Shown here: piece after piece, positions 1 through 9,444 of the stretch
Numbering within the stretch: position 1 is the first letter of the stretch
Layout: each line of letters opens with the position of its first letter
NCBI GenBank assembly: GCA_002353225.1
Contig: DEJF01000033.1
Coordinates: 1-26,836, forward strand
Source: Prevotella sp. UBA2755
GTDB lineage: Bacteria > Bacteroidota > Bacteroidia > Bacteroidales > Bacteroidaceae
DNA: 26,836 nt
Direction: 5' to 3'
Program-made: the position numbers and the translations under genes
Notes under the pieces: model-generated
Seen by the model: only the letters and a program-made list of their open reading frames with translations
Database searches by the model: none
What the model was told of the DNA's origin: nothing

Positions 1-38
1 GAAGTGCTTTCGGTACAAAACACCCATGATTTCTCCAT

Positions 39-127
39 TGACAAAACAAGTTGTGTTGTTCCGATAAGGATGATCTTAATCAATGATAGGGATGCCTTCT
101 TTGAGAACAAAACAACTTGTTTTGTTC
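39..127. repeat. Two copies of a TTGTTTTGTTC inverted repeat
   Basis: The copy at 105-127 is a perfect inverted repeat: left arm GAACAAAACAA (105-115), one central base, right arm TTGTTTTGTTC (117-127). A degenerate copy sits at 39-61, with arms TGACAAAACAA and TTGTGTTGTTC around a single central base. Both copies are followed by CCGA. The first frame is open from base 1 to a TGA at 151-153, and in it the two copies read as similar peptides, so a fragment of an upstream gene end cannot be excluded. I do not recognise any such protein. The more likely reading is a dispersed intergenic palindrome or an operator. Confidence 0.45.
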
Positions 128-205
128 CGAAGCCCCATACCTCCTGCCTGTGAAGGAGCCGCTTCCTCGGTGCGAAAGAAAAAATCCTATGACCCCTACG
201 AAGGC

Positions 206-243
206 ATCAAAAACAACGATAGGAGGCGTTGGAGCCTCCTATC
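206..243 (-). terminator. Rho-independent terminator of ddh
   Basis: A 10-bp perfect stem (218-227 GATAGGAGGC with 234-243 GCCTCCTATC) encloses a 6-nt loop. Read on the minus strand, the stem is followed by GTTGTTTTTGA (complement of 207-217), a T-rich tract. It starts about 20 bases beyond the ddh stop codon, where an intrinsic terminator should lie. On the plus strand no T-run follows, so it works mainly for ddh. Confidence 0.8.
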
Positions 244-263
244 GCTATCATGTCATGCTTTGA

Positions 264-1163
264 TTATACCAAATGCTCGATGAGATCAGCACGCTCACCA
301 GGCAGCATATCGATGACAGGAATCTCGATCATCGTGTAGCAACCAGGTTGCTGACGCATAGAGGCACGAGCCACATTGACGAGCACCTGAGCCGTGAGGG
401 CAGGGTTGTTGATACTCATATTGAACTCCAAACGCTGGTTCTGTGTCTTACCACTCACACCCTTGCGGACGAGGTTGACACCATGTCCCATATCCTTCAC
501 GGCATCCACCGACTCGACAGCGAAGACATGCGTCTCGTCATTAGCGAAATAAGGGTCAGCCTTGATGGCGGCAGTCACGTCCTCCAACTTGGCACCATCC
601 TCCAACTCAACATATACCATACGGCGATGGATACCCTCACCCAAGGGAATTGTCATGGATAACGCATTCTTCACACCTGCCTTGGAACGGACACAGACAG
701 AGTGACCCATGGACATGCCAGGACCAAAATTCGTGTAACTCAAGCCTTTAGGAGCAAGACTCTGCATCAGGGTGCGGACGATAGAGTCAGAACCCGGGTC
801 CCAACCTGCGGCAATCACGCTGACGGTATTCGTCTGCTTGTTAATTTCCATCAGCCGCTCACGATAGCCACGGATATTGGTATGGATATCGAAAGAGTCA
901 ACAGTATTGATACCCAAAGGCAGGATCTGCTTGGCATACTCCTCACACGAACGGGTTGGCGTTGCAAGGATAGCGACATCCACATCCTTCAGTTCCTTGA
1001 TATCCTTCACAACCTCATAGGGAGCCAGTTCTGCAGGTTTGTCGGCGGCTCCGTTTCTGCGTACTACTCCTGCGATCTCGAAATCGGCTGAAGCCTCCAG
1101 AGCCTCAATGGTAAACTTGCCGATATTGCCGTAACCAACGACGGCAGCGCGAATCTTTTTCAT
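264..1163 (-). CDS. ddh: meso-diaminopimelate D-dehydrogenase
   Basis: Predicted NADP-dependent meso-diaminopimelate dehydrogenase (EC 1.4.1.16), a cytoplasmic enzyme that interconverts meso-DAP with tetrahydrodipicolinate plus ammonia. It gives a one-step route to the peptidoglycan cross-linking residue and to lysine. The 299-residue length is close to the usual length of the family. Visible features: an N-terminal Rossmann fold with GYGNIGKF (residues 10-17), the segment AAGWDPGSDS (118-127) and GPGMSMGHS (147-155), both typical of this family's substrate domain. The ATG at 1163 places the Rossmann glycines at the expected distance from the N terminus. It is transcribed alone, divergent from ruvA, and ends in a clear hairpin terminator. 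Identification rests on overall sequence recognition; it is not a DapB or aspartate dehydrogenase, since the WDPG and GPGMSMGHS segments are those of DAP dehydrogenases. Confidence 0.93.
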   Translation of the reverse strand: MKKIRAAVVGYGNIGKFTIEALEASADFEIAGVVRRNGAADKPAELAPYEVVKDIKELKDVDVAILATPTRSCEEYAKQILPLGINTVDSFDIHTNIRGYRERLMEINKQTNTVSVIAAGWDPGSDSIVRTLMQSLAPKGLSYTNFGPGMSMGHSVCVRSKAGVKNALSMTIPLGEGIHRRMVYVELEDGAKLEDVTAAIKADPYFANDETHVFAVESVDAVKDMGHGVNLVRKGVSGKTQNQRLEFNMSINNPALTAQVLVNVARASMRQQPGCYTMIEIPVIDMLPGERADLIEHLV

Positions 1164-1240
1164 AACGTTTCTATCTTTATTTAGTTGTTTTTATGTTCTG
1201 CCTTTGCAAGCAAAGCGCACCAAAAGAGCGATTGCGGTTG

Positions 1241-1248
1241 CAAAATTA
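1241..1248 (-). promoter_or_regulatory. Probable ddh promoter -7 box
   Basis: On the minus strand this reads TAATTTTG, a match to the Bacteroidetes -7 consensus TAnnTTTG, about 77 bp upstream of the ddh ATG. No good TTTG -33 box is found 19-21 bp further upstream, only a T-rich stretch (TTTTTCG). A small perfect inverted repeat CTTTGC-AA-GCAAAG (1202-1215) lies in the implied 5' leader. Confidence 0.5.
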
Positions 1249-1298
1249 CACTTTTTCGACGAAAAACGTAACGAAAAGGAAGAATATTTTCTAAAAAA

Positions 1299-1396
1299 GT
1301 AACCATTTGTTACAATCCGTTTCTATTTGGGCACAAAATACAATAAATCGAAAGCAAAATGCGTTTATTAGATTGTATTAATACAATAACGTACGT
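1299..1396 (+). promoter_or_regulatory. Palindromes in the ruvA leader
   Basis: No TAnnTTTG box was found upstream of ruvA. The leader instead holds a perfect 16-bp palindrome, ATTGTATT-AATACAAT (1372-1387), whose half-site AATACAAT recurs alone at 1337-1344. It also has an inverted repeat GTAAC-N5-GTTAC (1299-1313), and an 8-bp palindrome ACGTACGT (1389-1396) that abuts the ruvA ATG. The 16-mer could be an operator for ruvA-sprA; this is inference from symmetry and position alone. Confidence 0.35.
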
Positions 1397-1999
1397 ATGA
1401 TAGATTACATTAAGGGTGAGTTGACAGAACTTTCCCCTGCATTGGCAACCGTTGAAGCCGCAGGAGTGGGATATGCGTTGAATATCTCGCTGAACACATT
1501 TAGTGCCATCCAAGGTAAGAAAGAGGTGAAACTCTATGCCTATGAGTCGATCCGCGAGGATGCCTATGTGCTTTACGGTTTTGTAAACAAGAAAGAGCGC
1601 GAGATGTTCGAGTTGCTTATCTCCGTCAGTGGCGTGGGTCCCAACACGGCACGCATGATGCTCTCGTCGATGAGTGTGCAGGAACTCTGTGCCGCCATCT
1701 CAACAGGTAATGAGCGTATCGTGAAGGGCATTAAGGGTATTGGCAAGATGACCGCCCAACGCATCATCGTAGACCTGCGTGACAAGATTGTCGCCTTAGG
1801 TATTGCTGACGAGATACCAGCAGGTGGAACGATGGCCACACCTGTCAACAGTGCCGTCAAAGACGAGGCTGTTGCCGCCCTCACCATGTTAGGATTCTCC
1901 CCTGCCCCCACCCAGAAAGTGGTGGTCGCCATCCTGCAAGAGCATCCCGATGCTCCTGTAGAGCAGGTGGTTAAACTCGCCCTCAAACAAATCAAATAG
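1397..1999 (+). CDS. ruvA: Holliday junction branch migration protein RuvA
   Basis: RuvA binds four-way junctions as a tetramer and loads the RuvB motor for branch migration during recombinational repair; RuvC then resolves the junction. At 200 residues it has normal family length. An N-terminal OB-fold domain (about 1-63) starts MIDYIKGEL. Two helix-hairpin-helix motifs follow: SVSGVGPNTARMML (76-89) and GIKGIGKMTAQRIIVDL (111-127). A Pro/Ala-rich linker (about 140-150) leads to the C-terminal domain III that contacts RuvB. The ATG at 1397 gives the canonical N terminus. Its stop codon is only 3 bp before the TTG start of sprA, so the two genes are probably co-transcribed and perhaps translationally coupled. 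ruvA next to sprA/sov is, to my knowledge, also found in other Bacteroidetes. Confidence 0.96.
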   Translation: MIDYIKGELTELSPALATVEAAGVGYALNISLNTFSAIQGKKEVKLYAYESIREDAYVLYGFVNKKEREMFELLISVSGVGPNTARMMLSSMSVQELCAAISTGNERIVKGIKGIGKMTAQRIIVDLRDKIVALGIADEIPAGGTMATPVNSAVKDEAVAALTMLGFSPAPTQKVVVAILQEHPDAPVEQVVKLALKQIK

Positions 2000-2002
2000 G
2001 TT

Positions 2003-5000
2003 TTGAGTAAACGGGTTGTCTATATCGCCGCTATCCTGCTGAGCATCAGCACCTTCGCTGTGACACCGCAAGATGACAAGACGCAGAAACAGAAAAAGGA
2101 GACTGCGCCTAAGGAGCAACCTGTGCTTGCCGAGGACGAAACCATCCCAGACTCTCTGCTTCATCCCCGTTGGAAAATCAAGAAGACCACACCAGTATTT
2201 GTCGCAGACCTCGACAGTTCCGCCGTTGACCTTCGTATGCCCGACAATATCAAGCAGCACGCCGAGTATGACGACTCCACAAATGTCTACCTGATAGGTT
2301 CGAAGATAGGCAGTTCCTACCTGAACACTCCTATCCTGATGTCACCAGAGGAATATAAGGAATGGAGTCGGCAACGAGAACTTCGCAGTTTCTTCCGACA
2401 GAAGAACGCAGCCAACTTTGCCGCCAAGGGCAAAGACAAGTTTGACTTCGCTGATATGCACTTCGACTTAGGACCGGCCGAAAAGATTTTCGGTCCTGGT
2501 GGTGTACGTATCAAGACACAAGGTACCGCCGAACTCAAACTGGGTGCCAACTTCAAGAATATCGACAACCCCTCACTACCTGAGCGCAACAGAAGGACGA
2601 AAGCAATCGACTTCGACGAGAAAATCAACTTGAACGTAACGGGTAAGGTTGGCGACAAGGTCAATATGAACCTGAACTACAACACGGATGCCACCTTCGA
2701 CTTCGACACCAAGAACATCAAACTGCGTTATGAGGGCAAGGAGGATGAGATTATCAAACTCATCGAGGCTGGTAATGTCACTTTCCCCACTAACAACTCC
2801 TTAGTCAAGGGAGCCTCCAGTCTGTTTGGTGTGCGTACAGATATGCAGTTTGGTAAACTGAAACTGCAGACGGTCTTCTCGCAGAAGAAGTCCACCACGA
2901 CCAGTGTGTCATCGAAAGGCGGTGTGCAACTGACGCCCTTCGAACTGAACGTCGCTGACTATGAGGAGAACCGCCACTTTTTCCTTGCCCAGTATTTCAG
3001 GGAGCACTATGATGCCGCCATGCAGCATCTTCCTAACCTCATGACCGGAGTCCAGATTACCCGTGTGGAGGTTTGGATTACCAACAAGACAGGTACGACG
3101 GCTAACACACGTAACATCATCGCCTTCACAGACCTCGGCGAGAGCACGTCCTCACGATGGGGAAGCGGTAGTGGCATTTCCGCCGTTCCCAGCAACAACG
3201 CCAATAGCGAGTATGGCGATATGACGACGACATACGCTGAAGCACGTAATATCGAGCAGACATCCAGCGTGCTTGATAATATCAATAATTTCCAAGGTAG
3301 CGTGGATTATGAGAAACTCGCTTCCGCACGACTGCTGAACAGTTCGGAGTACACCGTCAACACGGCAATGGGATATATCTCCCTCAAGACAGGTATCCAA
3401 ACAGACCAGGTCCTTGCCGTCGCCTATGAGTTCACCTACGGGGGAGCCACCTATCAGGTGGGCGAGTTTGCCAGCGACCGCACCAATGCCAGTGAGGCAT
3501 TATATGTCAAGTCTCTGAAGAACACCAGCAATAACCCACAGCAGAAGAACTGGAATTTGATGATGAAGAACGTCTATTACCTCGCCTCTAACGTGGAGAA
3601 AACCAAGTTCCGCCTCGACATCAAGTTCCAGAGTGATACGGCAGGTGTCTACCTGACCTATATCCCGGAGGTGAAGGACATCACACTGCTAAAAGGATTA
3701 GGCTGTGACCGTCTGGACAATAACAACCGCGCCCACCCTAACGGCTATTTCGACTTCATAGAAGGATATACCGTCAGCGAAGGACGTGTTTTCTTCCCTT
3801 CCGTCGAACCATTCGGCAAGACCCTCCGTGACTTCCTGAAAGCCAATGGCGTATCGGCTGACAAAATCGAGAAATATGCCTTTAATGAACTTTACGACAC
3901 AACCCGTACGGCCGCAAAGCAGATGACAGACAAGAACAAGTACCTGCTAGTGGGACAGTTCAAAGGGACCTCGGCTAATGTCATCTCGTTGGGAGCCTAT
4001 AATGTACCTCAAGGCTCTGTTGTTGTGACGGCAGGCGGTGTCATCCTCTCTGAAGGCTCAGACTATAGTGTTGACTACTCGGCTGGTGAGGTCACTATCC
4101 TGAACCAAAGCATCATTGATGCTGGTACCAGTGTCAACGTCTCTTTGGAGAGCAACACGGACTACGGTATGCAGCGTAAGACGATGCTGGGAATGAACTG
4201 GGAGTATGACTTCTCGAAAGACTTGCAGTTAGGAGGTACTTTTCAATATCTCACAGAGCAGACTCTGACCTCCAAGGTAACGATGGGCGCAGAACCTCTC
4301 CGTAATATGCTATGGGGACTGAACATCAACTGGAAGCATGAGAGCCAATGGCTCACCAACATGCTCAACAAACTGCCGTTCCTGCATTGCACACAACCCT
4401 CACAAATCTCCTTCACGGGAGAGTTTGCCCAACTGGTTGCAGGACAGGCAGGAGGCACACAGGACAATGCCTCCTACATCGATGACTTCGAGAATGCGAA
4501 GAACGGTATTGATGTCAGTGAGCCGAAAGCATGGACCATGTCGAGTGTCCCCACCATGTTCAAGGAGTATAACGACAAGGACTCGGTGACGAGTGGTTTT
4601 AACCGCTCGTTGCTCGCATGGTATAACATCGACCCGATCTTTACCTATCGCTCTTCCTCCCTGACGCCCAGTCATATCAAGAGCGACTTAGAGCAGTTGT
4701 CCAACCACTACGTCCGTGCCGTCTATGTCAGTGAACTGTATCCTAACCGCCAGCAAAGCACCTATAGTGGAGCAACAGCGACTTTGCCAGTCCTTAACCT
4801 TGCCTTTTATCCCCAAGAGCGAGGAGCCTATAACCTGAATACTGAAATTGACATCAACGGCAGGCTGACCAACCCACAACAGCGATGGGGAGGTATGATG
4901 CGTAAACTGGATACTAACGACTTTGAGACCGCGAACGTAGAGTATATTGAGTTTTGGATGATGGATCCCTTCATCTATACCTCCCAACAGGCAGATGCCT

Positions 5001-8000
5001 CAGAATATGGAGGAGACCTGTATATCAACCTGGGTGAGGTCAGCGAGGACATCCTGCGTGACGGCAAGAAATTCTACGAGAGCGGCATGCCTGTTGACGG
5101 TACAGGAACATTCTCAAGGACCGCATGGGGTAAGGTGCCTGTACAACCTACCCAGACTTACGCCTTCGCCACCTCCTCTGGCGCACGAGCCAAACAAGAT
5201 GTCGGATTCAATGGCTTGACTGACGAGGAAGAGCGCTCACAGCCAGCCTACGCCAATTTCCTCAACAGCGTAACCGTCAATGACAGTGTACGTGCAGCAT
5301 GGAACGCCGACCCTGCCAACGACAACTATCACTACTATCGTGGTGCCGACCTTGACGCGCGACAAGCCTCTATCCTCGATCGCTATAAGCGTATCAACAT
5401 GCCACAAGGTAACTCGCCTGACAGTGACCAGCAGACGGAAGGTTACGACACGAGTTATAAGACCTTCCCTGACGTAGAGGACATCAATCAGGACTATACC
5501 CTGAACGAGTACGAGCGTTATTTCCAATATAAGGTAAGTATCCGTCCTGAAGATATGCGTCTGGGCTATAACCATATTACGGATGTCCGCGAGGCAAGTG
5601 TAGCCTTGCGTAATGGTAGCCGAGAAACAGTGAAATGGTACCAGTTCCGTATTCCTCTAGACCAGTATGACGATTGTGTGGGTAATATCAGCGACTTCAC
5701 CAGTGTGCGCTTCATGCGTATGTTCCTCACCCAGTTCAAGCACCCCATTGTTTTGCGTTTCGGATCACTCGATCTGGTACGCGGCGAGTGGCGTATCTAT
5801 CAGCAGCAGTTATCCAATGTCGCAGAAAGCGGTACCTTGGAGGTCAGTGCCGTCAATATAGAGGAGAATAATGACAAACGCCCAGTCAACTATGTGCTAC
5901 CTCCTGGTATCAGCAGAGTAACAGACCCCTCACAGCCACAGTTGGTGGAGGAGAACGAGCAGTCGATGAACATGATTGTACGCCATCTCGCCCCCGGTGA
6001 GTCGAAGGGAGTCTATAAGAACACCATGCTGGACCTGCGCCGCTATAAGCACCTGCAGATGTTCACACACGCTAACCACCTGATAGACGACACCAACTTG
6101 AAGGATGGCGACCTTGCTCTCTTCGTCCGCTTGGGTAATGACTACAAGAACAACTACTATGAGTACCTGATTCCGCTCTCGTTGACCCCAGACCGCAATG
6201 ACTATAACAAATACAAGGTGGAGGACTGCCGCGCCGTATGGCCTGAGGATAATATGCTGGACATGGATCTCACGCTGTTTACTAATCTAAAGAAAGAACG
6301 CAACAAGTCACGTGCCAGTGGTGGTGCGTCCTTCAACCAACTATACTCTTCGGCTGATCCTAACCATCCAGGCAATACCGTCAGCATCATGGGTAACCCC
6401 ACATTAGGAGAGGTAAAAACCATGATGATTGGTGTTCGTAACATCTCCAGCGAACAGAAATCTGGAGAGGTGTGGGTCAATGAACTTCGCCTGATGGACT
6501 TCAATAATAAAGGCGGATGGGCGGCAAGCGGTGCACTGAACGTACAACTGTCGGATGTCGGTTCTATCAACATGACGGGTAAGATTATGACGGCTGGTTT
6601 CGGAGGACTGGAGGAGGGTATCCTGCAACGCTCCACGGACGACTACAAGACCTACTCTATAACTGCGAATATCGAACTGGGTAAGTTCTTCCCTGACAAA
6701 GCGAAGGTCAGCGCCCCACTTTACTACTCCGTCACCAAGGAGGAGAAACGCCCGAAATACAATCCGTTGGATACTGATATGGAACTGAAAGACGCCTTGG
6801 ATGCTGCCGCGAACAAACACGAGCGCGACTCCATCGAGAGTATTGCGGTCACCAAGACAACCAACACCAACTTCTCCTTGTCGAATGTTCGTGTCGGTAT
6901 CAAAACCAAACGTCATCCAATGCCGTATGACCCTGCCAACTTCTCGTTCTCCTACAGTCATTCCCATCGCTATACCAGTGGTGAGACGACTGTCTATGAG
7001 AAAGAGGACCAGTGGCGAGGCTCCCTTAGTTACAATTACACCCCCGTCTATAAGCCATGGGAACCCTTCAAAAAGAGCAAAAGTAAATCAAAATGGATGC
7101 AGTATCCCAAACAGTTCGGGCTTAACTGGTTACCACAGAACATATCGTTTAATACGGAAATGCTGAGGACTTATTACGAACTACAAGAACGAGACATGGA
7201 AGATCTGGGAGGACAAAAACTACCAGTCACATGGAGTTCACAATTCCTTTGGAACCGTGAGTTCTCTATCCGATGGGACCTCACTAAGAACCTGCACATG
7301 AACTTCCAGTCGGCTACTCATGCGGAGATTGAGGAGCCATACGATGAACGACCGATCAACAAAGACCTCTACCCAGACCGTTATGAGGCATGGAAGGACT
7401 CTGTATGGCATAGTATCACCCGATTTGGCGTCCCTCTGGATTATCGCCAGCAGTTTACTGCTTCCCTACAACTGCCACTTAATAAGATTCCTATCTTCGA
7501 CTGGGTGACCAGTGACGCCACCTATAATGCCACATACGACTGGGTTCGTGGTACCGACCTTGAGAATGGAACGAACTTAGGAAATACCATTGCGAATACC
7601 CGCCAGTTGAATATCAACGGTAACTTCAATATGGAGACGCTCTATAACCATATTCCTTTCCTCAAGAAAGCCAATGAGCGGTTTAAGAAGTCTACAAACA
7701 CCAAGACAAAGACCAAAAAGACGACCAAGGATAAAAAAGCCAAACAAGACAATAAAGAGGAGAAGATCCTACCCAAAAACAAAAATGCCTGGCAGAAGGA
7801 GGTCACCTTGTTGGCAGACTCCTCCATCATTGTCAATCACGGCAAAAAATCGAAGAAACTAAACGTTATTGCCAAAACGAAGGACGGTAAGAAGTACGCC
7901 TTGAAGTATAAGGTATTGGACGACAACCGCATCCGCATTAACAACCGTGATACAATACAACTGATGTTGAGTATCTCACCCAAGCCAGCGGCAGATAAGC

Positions 8001-9376
8001 AATGGTGGTACAAACCTGCACAATCCGCGGCGCGTGTACTGATGATGGTACGCTCGATCGGTATTTCCTACCGTAACCAATATTCTATGTCCATCCCTGG
8101 TTTCATGCCTAATATCGGCGATGCTTTCGGTCAGCGGACAGGCGGTGTAATGGCACCAGGCTTAGGTTTTGCCTTCGGTTTGGTGGATGACAGTTATCTG
8201 CAAAAGGCAAAAGATAATGGTTGGTTGCTGGATAATGAAAACGTGGCGACTCCTGCCACTACAAATCTGACGAAGGACTTACAGATCAGAGCCACCTTGG
8301 AACCCGTCCGTGATTTGAAGATTGACCTGAATGCAAGTCGGACGGAGACCAAGGCACGCTCTATCCAGTATATGTACGAAGGAATGCCGACAACCCAAAG
8401 CGGAACATTCACGATGACGACGATCTCACTGAAATCGGCACTGGAAGGTATCGGGGATGCTAATAGCGGTTTCCACTCTGCCTCTTTCGAGAGATTCTGC
8501 AATATGCTAAGTTCCTATCAGCAAAAGGCAGAGGCGAAATATGGCACAACAGTAGACCCTTATAGTGCCAGTGTGATGATTCCCGCCTTCCTCTCCGCCT
8601 ACACCAGCAGCGGTGGCGGCAACCTGAGTTTCTTCCCTGCCCTAACTCGCTTGTTGCCAAACTGGACTATCCGCTATACTGGTCTGTCTAAACTGCCATG
8701 GTTCCGTGACGTGTTCAAGAGTGTCACCCTCAATCACTCGTACAAGAGTATTTATGCTGTAGGAAGTTATACGGCAAATACAGGCACCAGTTCACTTTTA
8801 GGCTATAACGTACCTACCGTCAGCCTCAACGAGTCATTCTCCCCATTACTTGGTATAGACCTGACATTCAACAATAATCTTACGGCAAAGGTGGAATACC
8901 GTACCACTCGCGTCCTTAACCTCTCTATGACGAGTATCCAGATTAACGAAAGCCGGTCGAACGACTGGGTGATAGGACTTGCCTATAAGATCAGCGACTT
9001 TAATATCTTTGGAAGCAACGGCAACCGCAAGGTGAAGAAGGCACAGCGGGGAAAGAAAAATGCCAATAAAGAGGATAGCAGTACGACAAAGAGCGCGCCA
9101 AAGACAGGTGTCAACCATGACCTGAACCTGCGCCTTGACTTCTCGTTGCGCGACCAAGCCGCCATTACCCGTGATATCGCTACACAGACAAGTGCCGCCA
9201 ACAGTGGTAATACCGCCCTAAAGATATCCTTCATGGCAGATTACACCCTATCACGTCTGTTAACGCTGAGTGCTTATTATGACAGACAGACGAACACCCC
9301 ATTACTGTCGGCAAGCAGTTATCCTACCACCACACATGACTTCGGTTTGTCACTGAAATTCAGTCTGACACGTTAA
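2003..9376 (+). CDS. sprA: T9SS outer-membrane translocon SprA/Sov
   Basis: SprA (Sov in Porphyromonas) is the giant outer-membrane beta-barrel through which type IX secretion clients cross the outer membrane. At 2457 residues it matches the family, and no frameshift interrupts the 7.4-kb frame. The N terminus MSKRVVYIAAILLSISTFAV is a signal peptide. The family segment GKEDEIIKLIEAGNVTFP lies near residues 245-262 and the YIDDFE motif near 824. The chain ends in alternating hydrophobic residues with a terminal LSLKFSLTR, as expected for a barrel strand. Two Lys-rich hydrophilic stretches (about 1893-1925 and 2342-2370) are probably loops. The only plausible start is TTG 2003: the first in-frame ATG lies far beyond the signal peptide. 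Secretion clients and other T9SS genes are not in the window. Confidence 0.95.
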   Translation: MSKRVVYIAAILLSISTFAVTPQDDKTQKQKKETAPKEQPVLAEDETIPDSLLHPRWKIKKTTPVFVADLDSSAVDLRMPDNIKQHAEYDDSTNVYLIGSKIGSSYLNTPILMSPEEYKEWSRQRELRSFFRQKNAANFAAKGKDKFDFADMHFDLGPAEKIFGPGGVRIKTQGTAELKLGANFKNIDNPSLPERNRRTKAIDFDEKINLNVTGKVGDKVNMNLNYNTDATFDFDTKNIKLRYEGKEDEIIKLIEAGNVTFPTNNSLVKGASSLFGVRTDMQFGKLKLQTVFSQKKSTTTSVSSKGGVQLTPFELNVADYEENRHFFLAQYFREHYDAAMQHLPNLMTGVQITRVEVWITNKTGTTANTRNIIAFTDLGESTSSRWGSGSGISAVPSNNANSEYGDMTTTYAEARNIEQTSSVLDNINNFQGSVDYEKLASARLLNSSEYTVNTAMGYISLKTGIQTDQVLAVAYEFTYGGATYQVGEFASDRTNASEALYVKSLKNTSNNPQQKNWNLMMKNVYYLASNVEKTKFRLDIKFQSDTAGVYLTYIPEVKDITLLKGLGCDRLDNNNRAHPNGYFDFIEGYTVSEGRVFFPSVEPFGKTLRDFLKANGVSADKIEKYAFNELYDTTRTAAKQMTDKNKYLLVGQFKGTSANVISLGAYNVPQGSVVVTAGGVILSEGSDYSVDYSAGEVTILNQSIIDAGTSVNVSLESNTDYGMQRKTMLGMNWEYDFSKDLQLGGTFQYLTEQTLTSKVTMGAEPLRNMLWGLNINWKHESQWLTNMLNKLPFLHCTQPSQISFTGEFAQLVAGQAGGTQDNASYIDDFENAKNGIDVSEPKAWTMSSVPTMFKEYNDKDSVTSGFNRSLLAWYNIDPIFTYRSSSLTPSHIKSDLEQLSNHYVRAVYVSELYPNRQQSTYSGATATLPVLNLAFYPQERGAYNLNTEIDINGRLTNPQQRWGGMMRKLDTNDFETANVEYIEFWMMDPFIYTSQQADASEYGGDLYINLGEVSEDILRDGKKFYESGMPVDGTGTFSRTAWGKVPVQPTQTYAFATSSGARAKQDVGFNGLTDEEERSQPAYANFLNSVTVNDSVRAAWNADPANDNYHYYRGADLDARQASILDRYKRINMPQGNSPDSDQQTEGYDTSYKTFPDVEDINQDYTLNEYERYFQYKVSIRPEDMRLGYNHITDVREASVALRNGSRETVKWYQFRIPLDQYDDCVGNISDFTSVRFMRMFLTQFKHPIVLRFGSLDLVRGEWRIYQQQLSNVAESGTLEVSAVNIEENNDKRPVNYVLPPGISRVTDPSQPQLVEENEQSMNMIVRHLAPGESKGVYKNTMLDLRRYKHLQMFTHANHLIDDTNLKDGDLALFVRLGNDYKNNYYEYLIPLSLTPDRNDYNKYKVEDCRAVWPEDNMLDMDLTLFTNLKKERNKSRASGGASFNQLYSSADPNHPGNTVSIMGNPTLGEVKTMMIGVRNISSEQKSGEVWVNELRLMDFNNKGGWAASGALNVQLSDVGSINMTGKIMTAGFGGLEEGILQRSTDDYKTYSITANIELGKFFPDKAKVSAPLYYSVTKEEKRPKYNPLDTDMELKDALDAAANKHERDSIESIAVTKTTNTNFSLSNVRVGIKTKRHPMPYDPANFSFSYSHSHRYTSGETTVYEKEDQWRGSLSYNYTPVYKPWEPFKKSKSKSKWMQYPKQFGLNWLPQNISFNTEMLRTYYELQERDMEDLGGQKLPVTWSSQFLWNREFSIRWDLTKNLHMNFQSATHAEIEEPYDERPINKDLYPDRYEAWKDSVWHSITRFGVPLDYRQQFTASLQLPLNKIPIFDWVTSDATYNATYDWVRGTDLENGTNLGNTIANTRQLNINGNFNMETLYNHIPFLKKANERFKKSTNTKTKTKKTTKDKKAKQDNKEEKILPKNKNAWQKEVTLLADSSIIVNHGKKSKKLNVIAKTKDGKKYALKYKVLDDNRIRINNRDTIQLMLSISPKPAADKQWWYKPAQSAARVLMMVRSIGISYRNQYSMSIPGFMPNIGDAFGQRTGGVMAPGLGFAFGLVDDSYLQKAKDNGWLLDNENVATPATTNLTKDLQIRATLEPVRDLKIDLNASRTETKARSIQYMYEGMPTTQSGTFTMTTISLKSALEGIGDANSGFHSASFERFCNMLSSYQQKAEAKYGTTVDPYSASVMIPAFLSAYTSSGGGNLSFFPALTRLLPNWTIRYTGLSKLPWFRDVFKSVTLNHSYKSIYAVGSYTANTGTSSLLGYNVPTVSLNESFSPLLGIDLTFNNNLTAKVEYRTTRVLNLSMTSIQINESRSNDWVIGLAYKISDFNIFGSNGNRKVKKAQRGKKNANKEDSSTTKSAPKTGVNHDLNLRLDFSLRDQAAITRDIATQTSAANSGNTALKISFMADYTLSRLLTLSAYYDRQTNTPLLSASSYPTTTHDFGLSLKFSLTR

Positions 9377-9392
9377 ATTTCATTCTTTTTTC

Positions 9393-9423
9393 TTTGTCCT
9401 TTTCCCACTTATTAGTATCTTTG
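9393..9423 (+). promoter_or_regulatory. dxs operon promoter
   Basis: TTTG (9393-9396), a 19-bp spacer, then TATCTTTG (9416-9423) match the Bacteroidetes TTTG-N19-21-TAnnTTTG promoter exactly. It begins 17 bp after the sprA stop, so dxs-trkA-trkH-manA has its own promoter even though it follows sprA in the same direction. Transcription should begin near 9430, leaving a leader of about 15 bases. This rules out the upstream in-frame TTG (9394), which lies inside the -33 box. Confidence 0.85.
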
Positions 9424-9444
9424 TACCCAAATATATATAATAAG

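Noticed and set aside
83..283. 66-codon frame between the window start and ddh
   Set aside because: It runs through the palindrome and the ddh terminator hairpin and into the ddh 3' end, has no recognisable domain, and no promoter; treated as chance.
6404..6967. 187-codon frame antisense to sprA
   Set aside because: Shadow of the continuous sprA frame; no start signal or domain.
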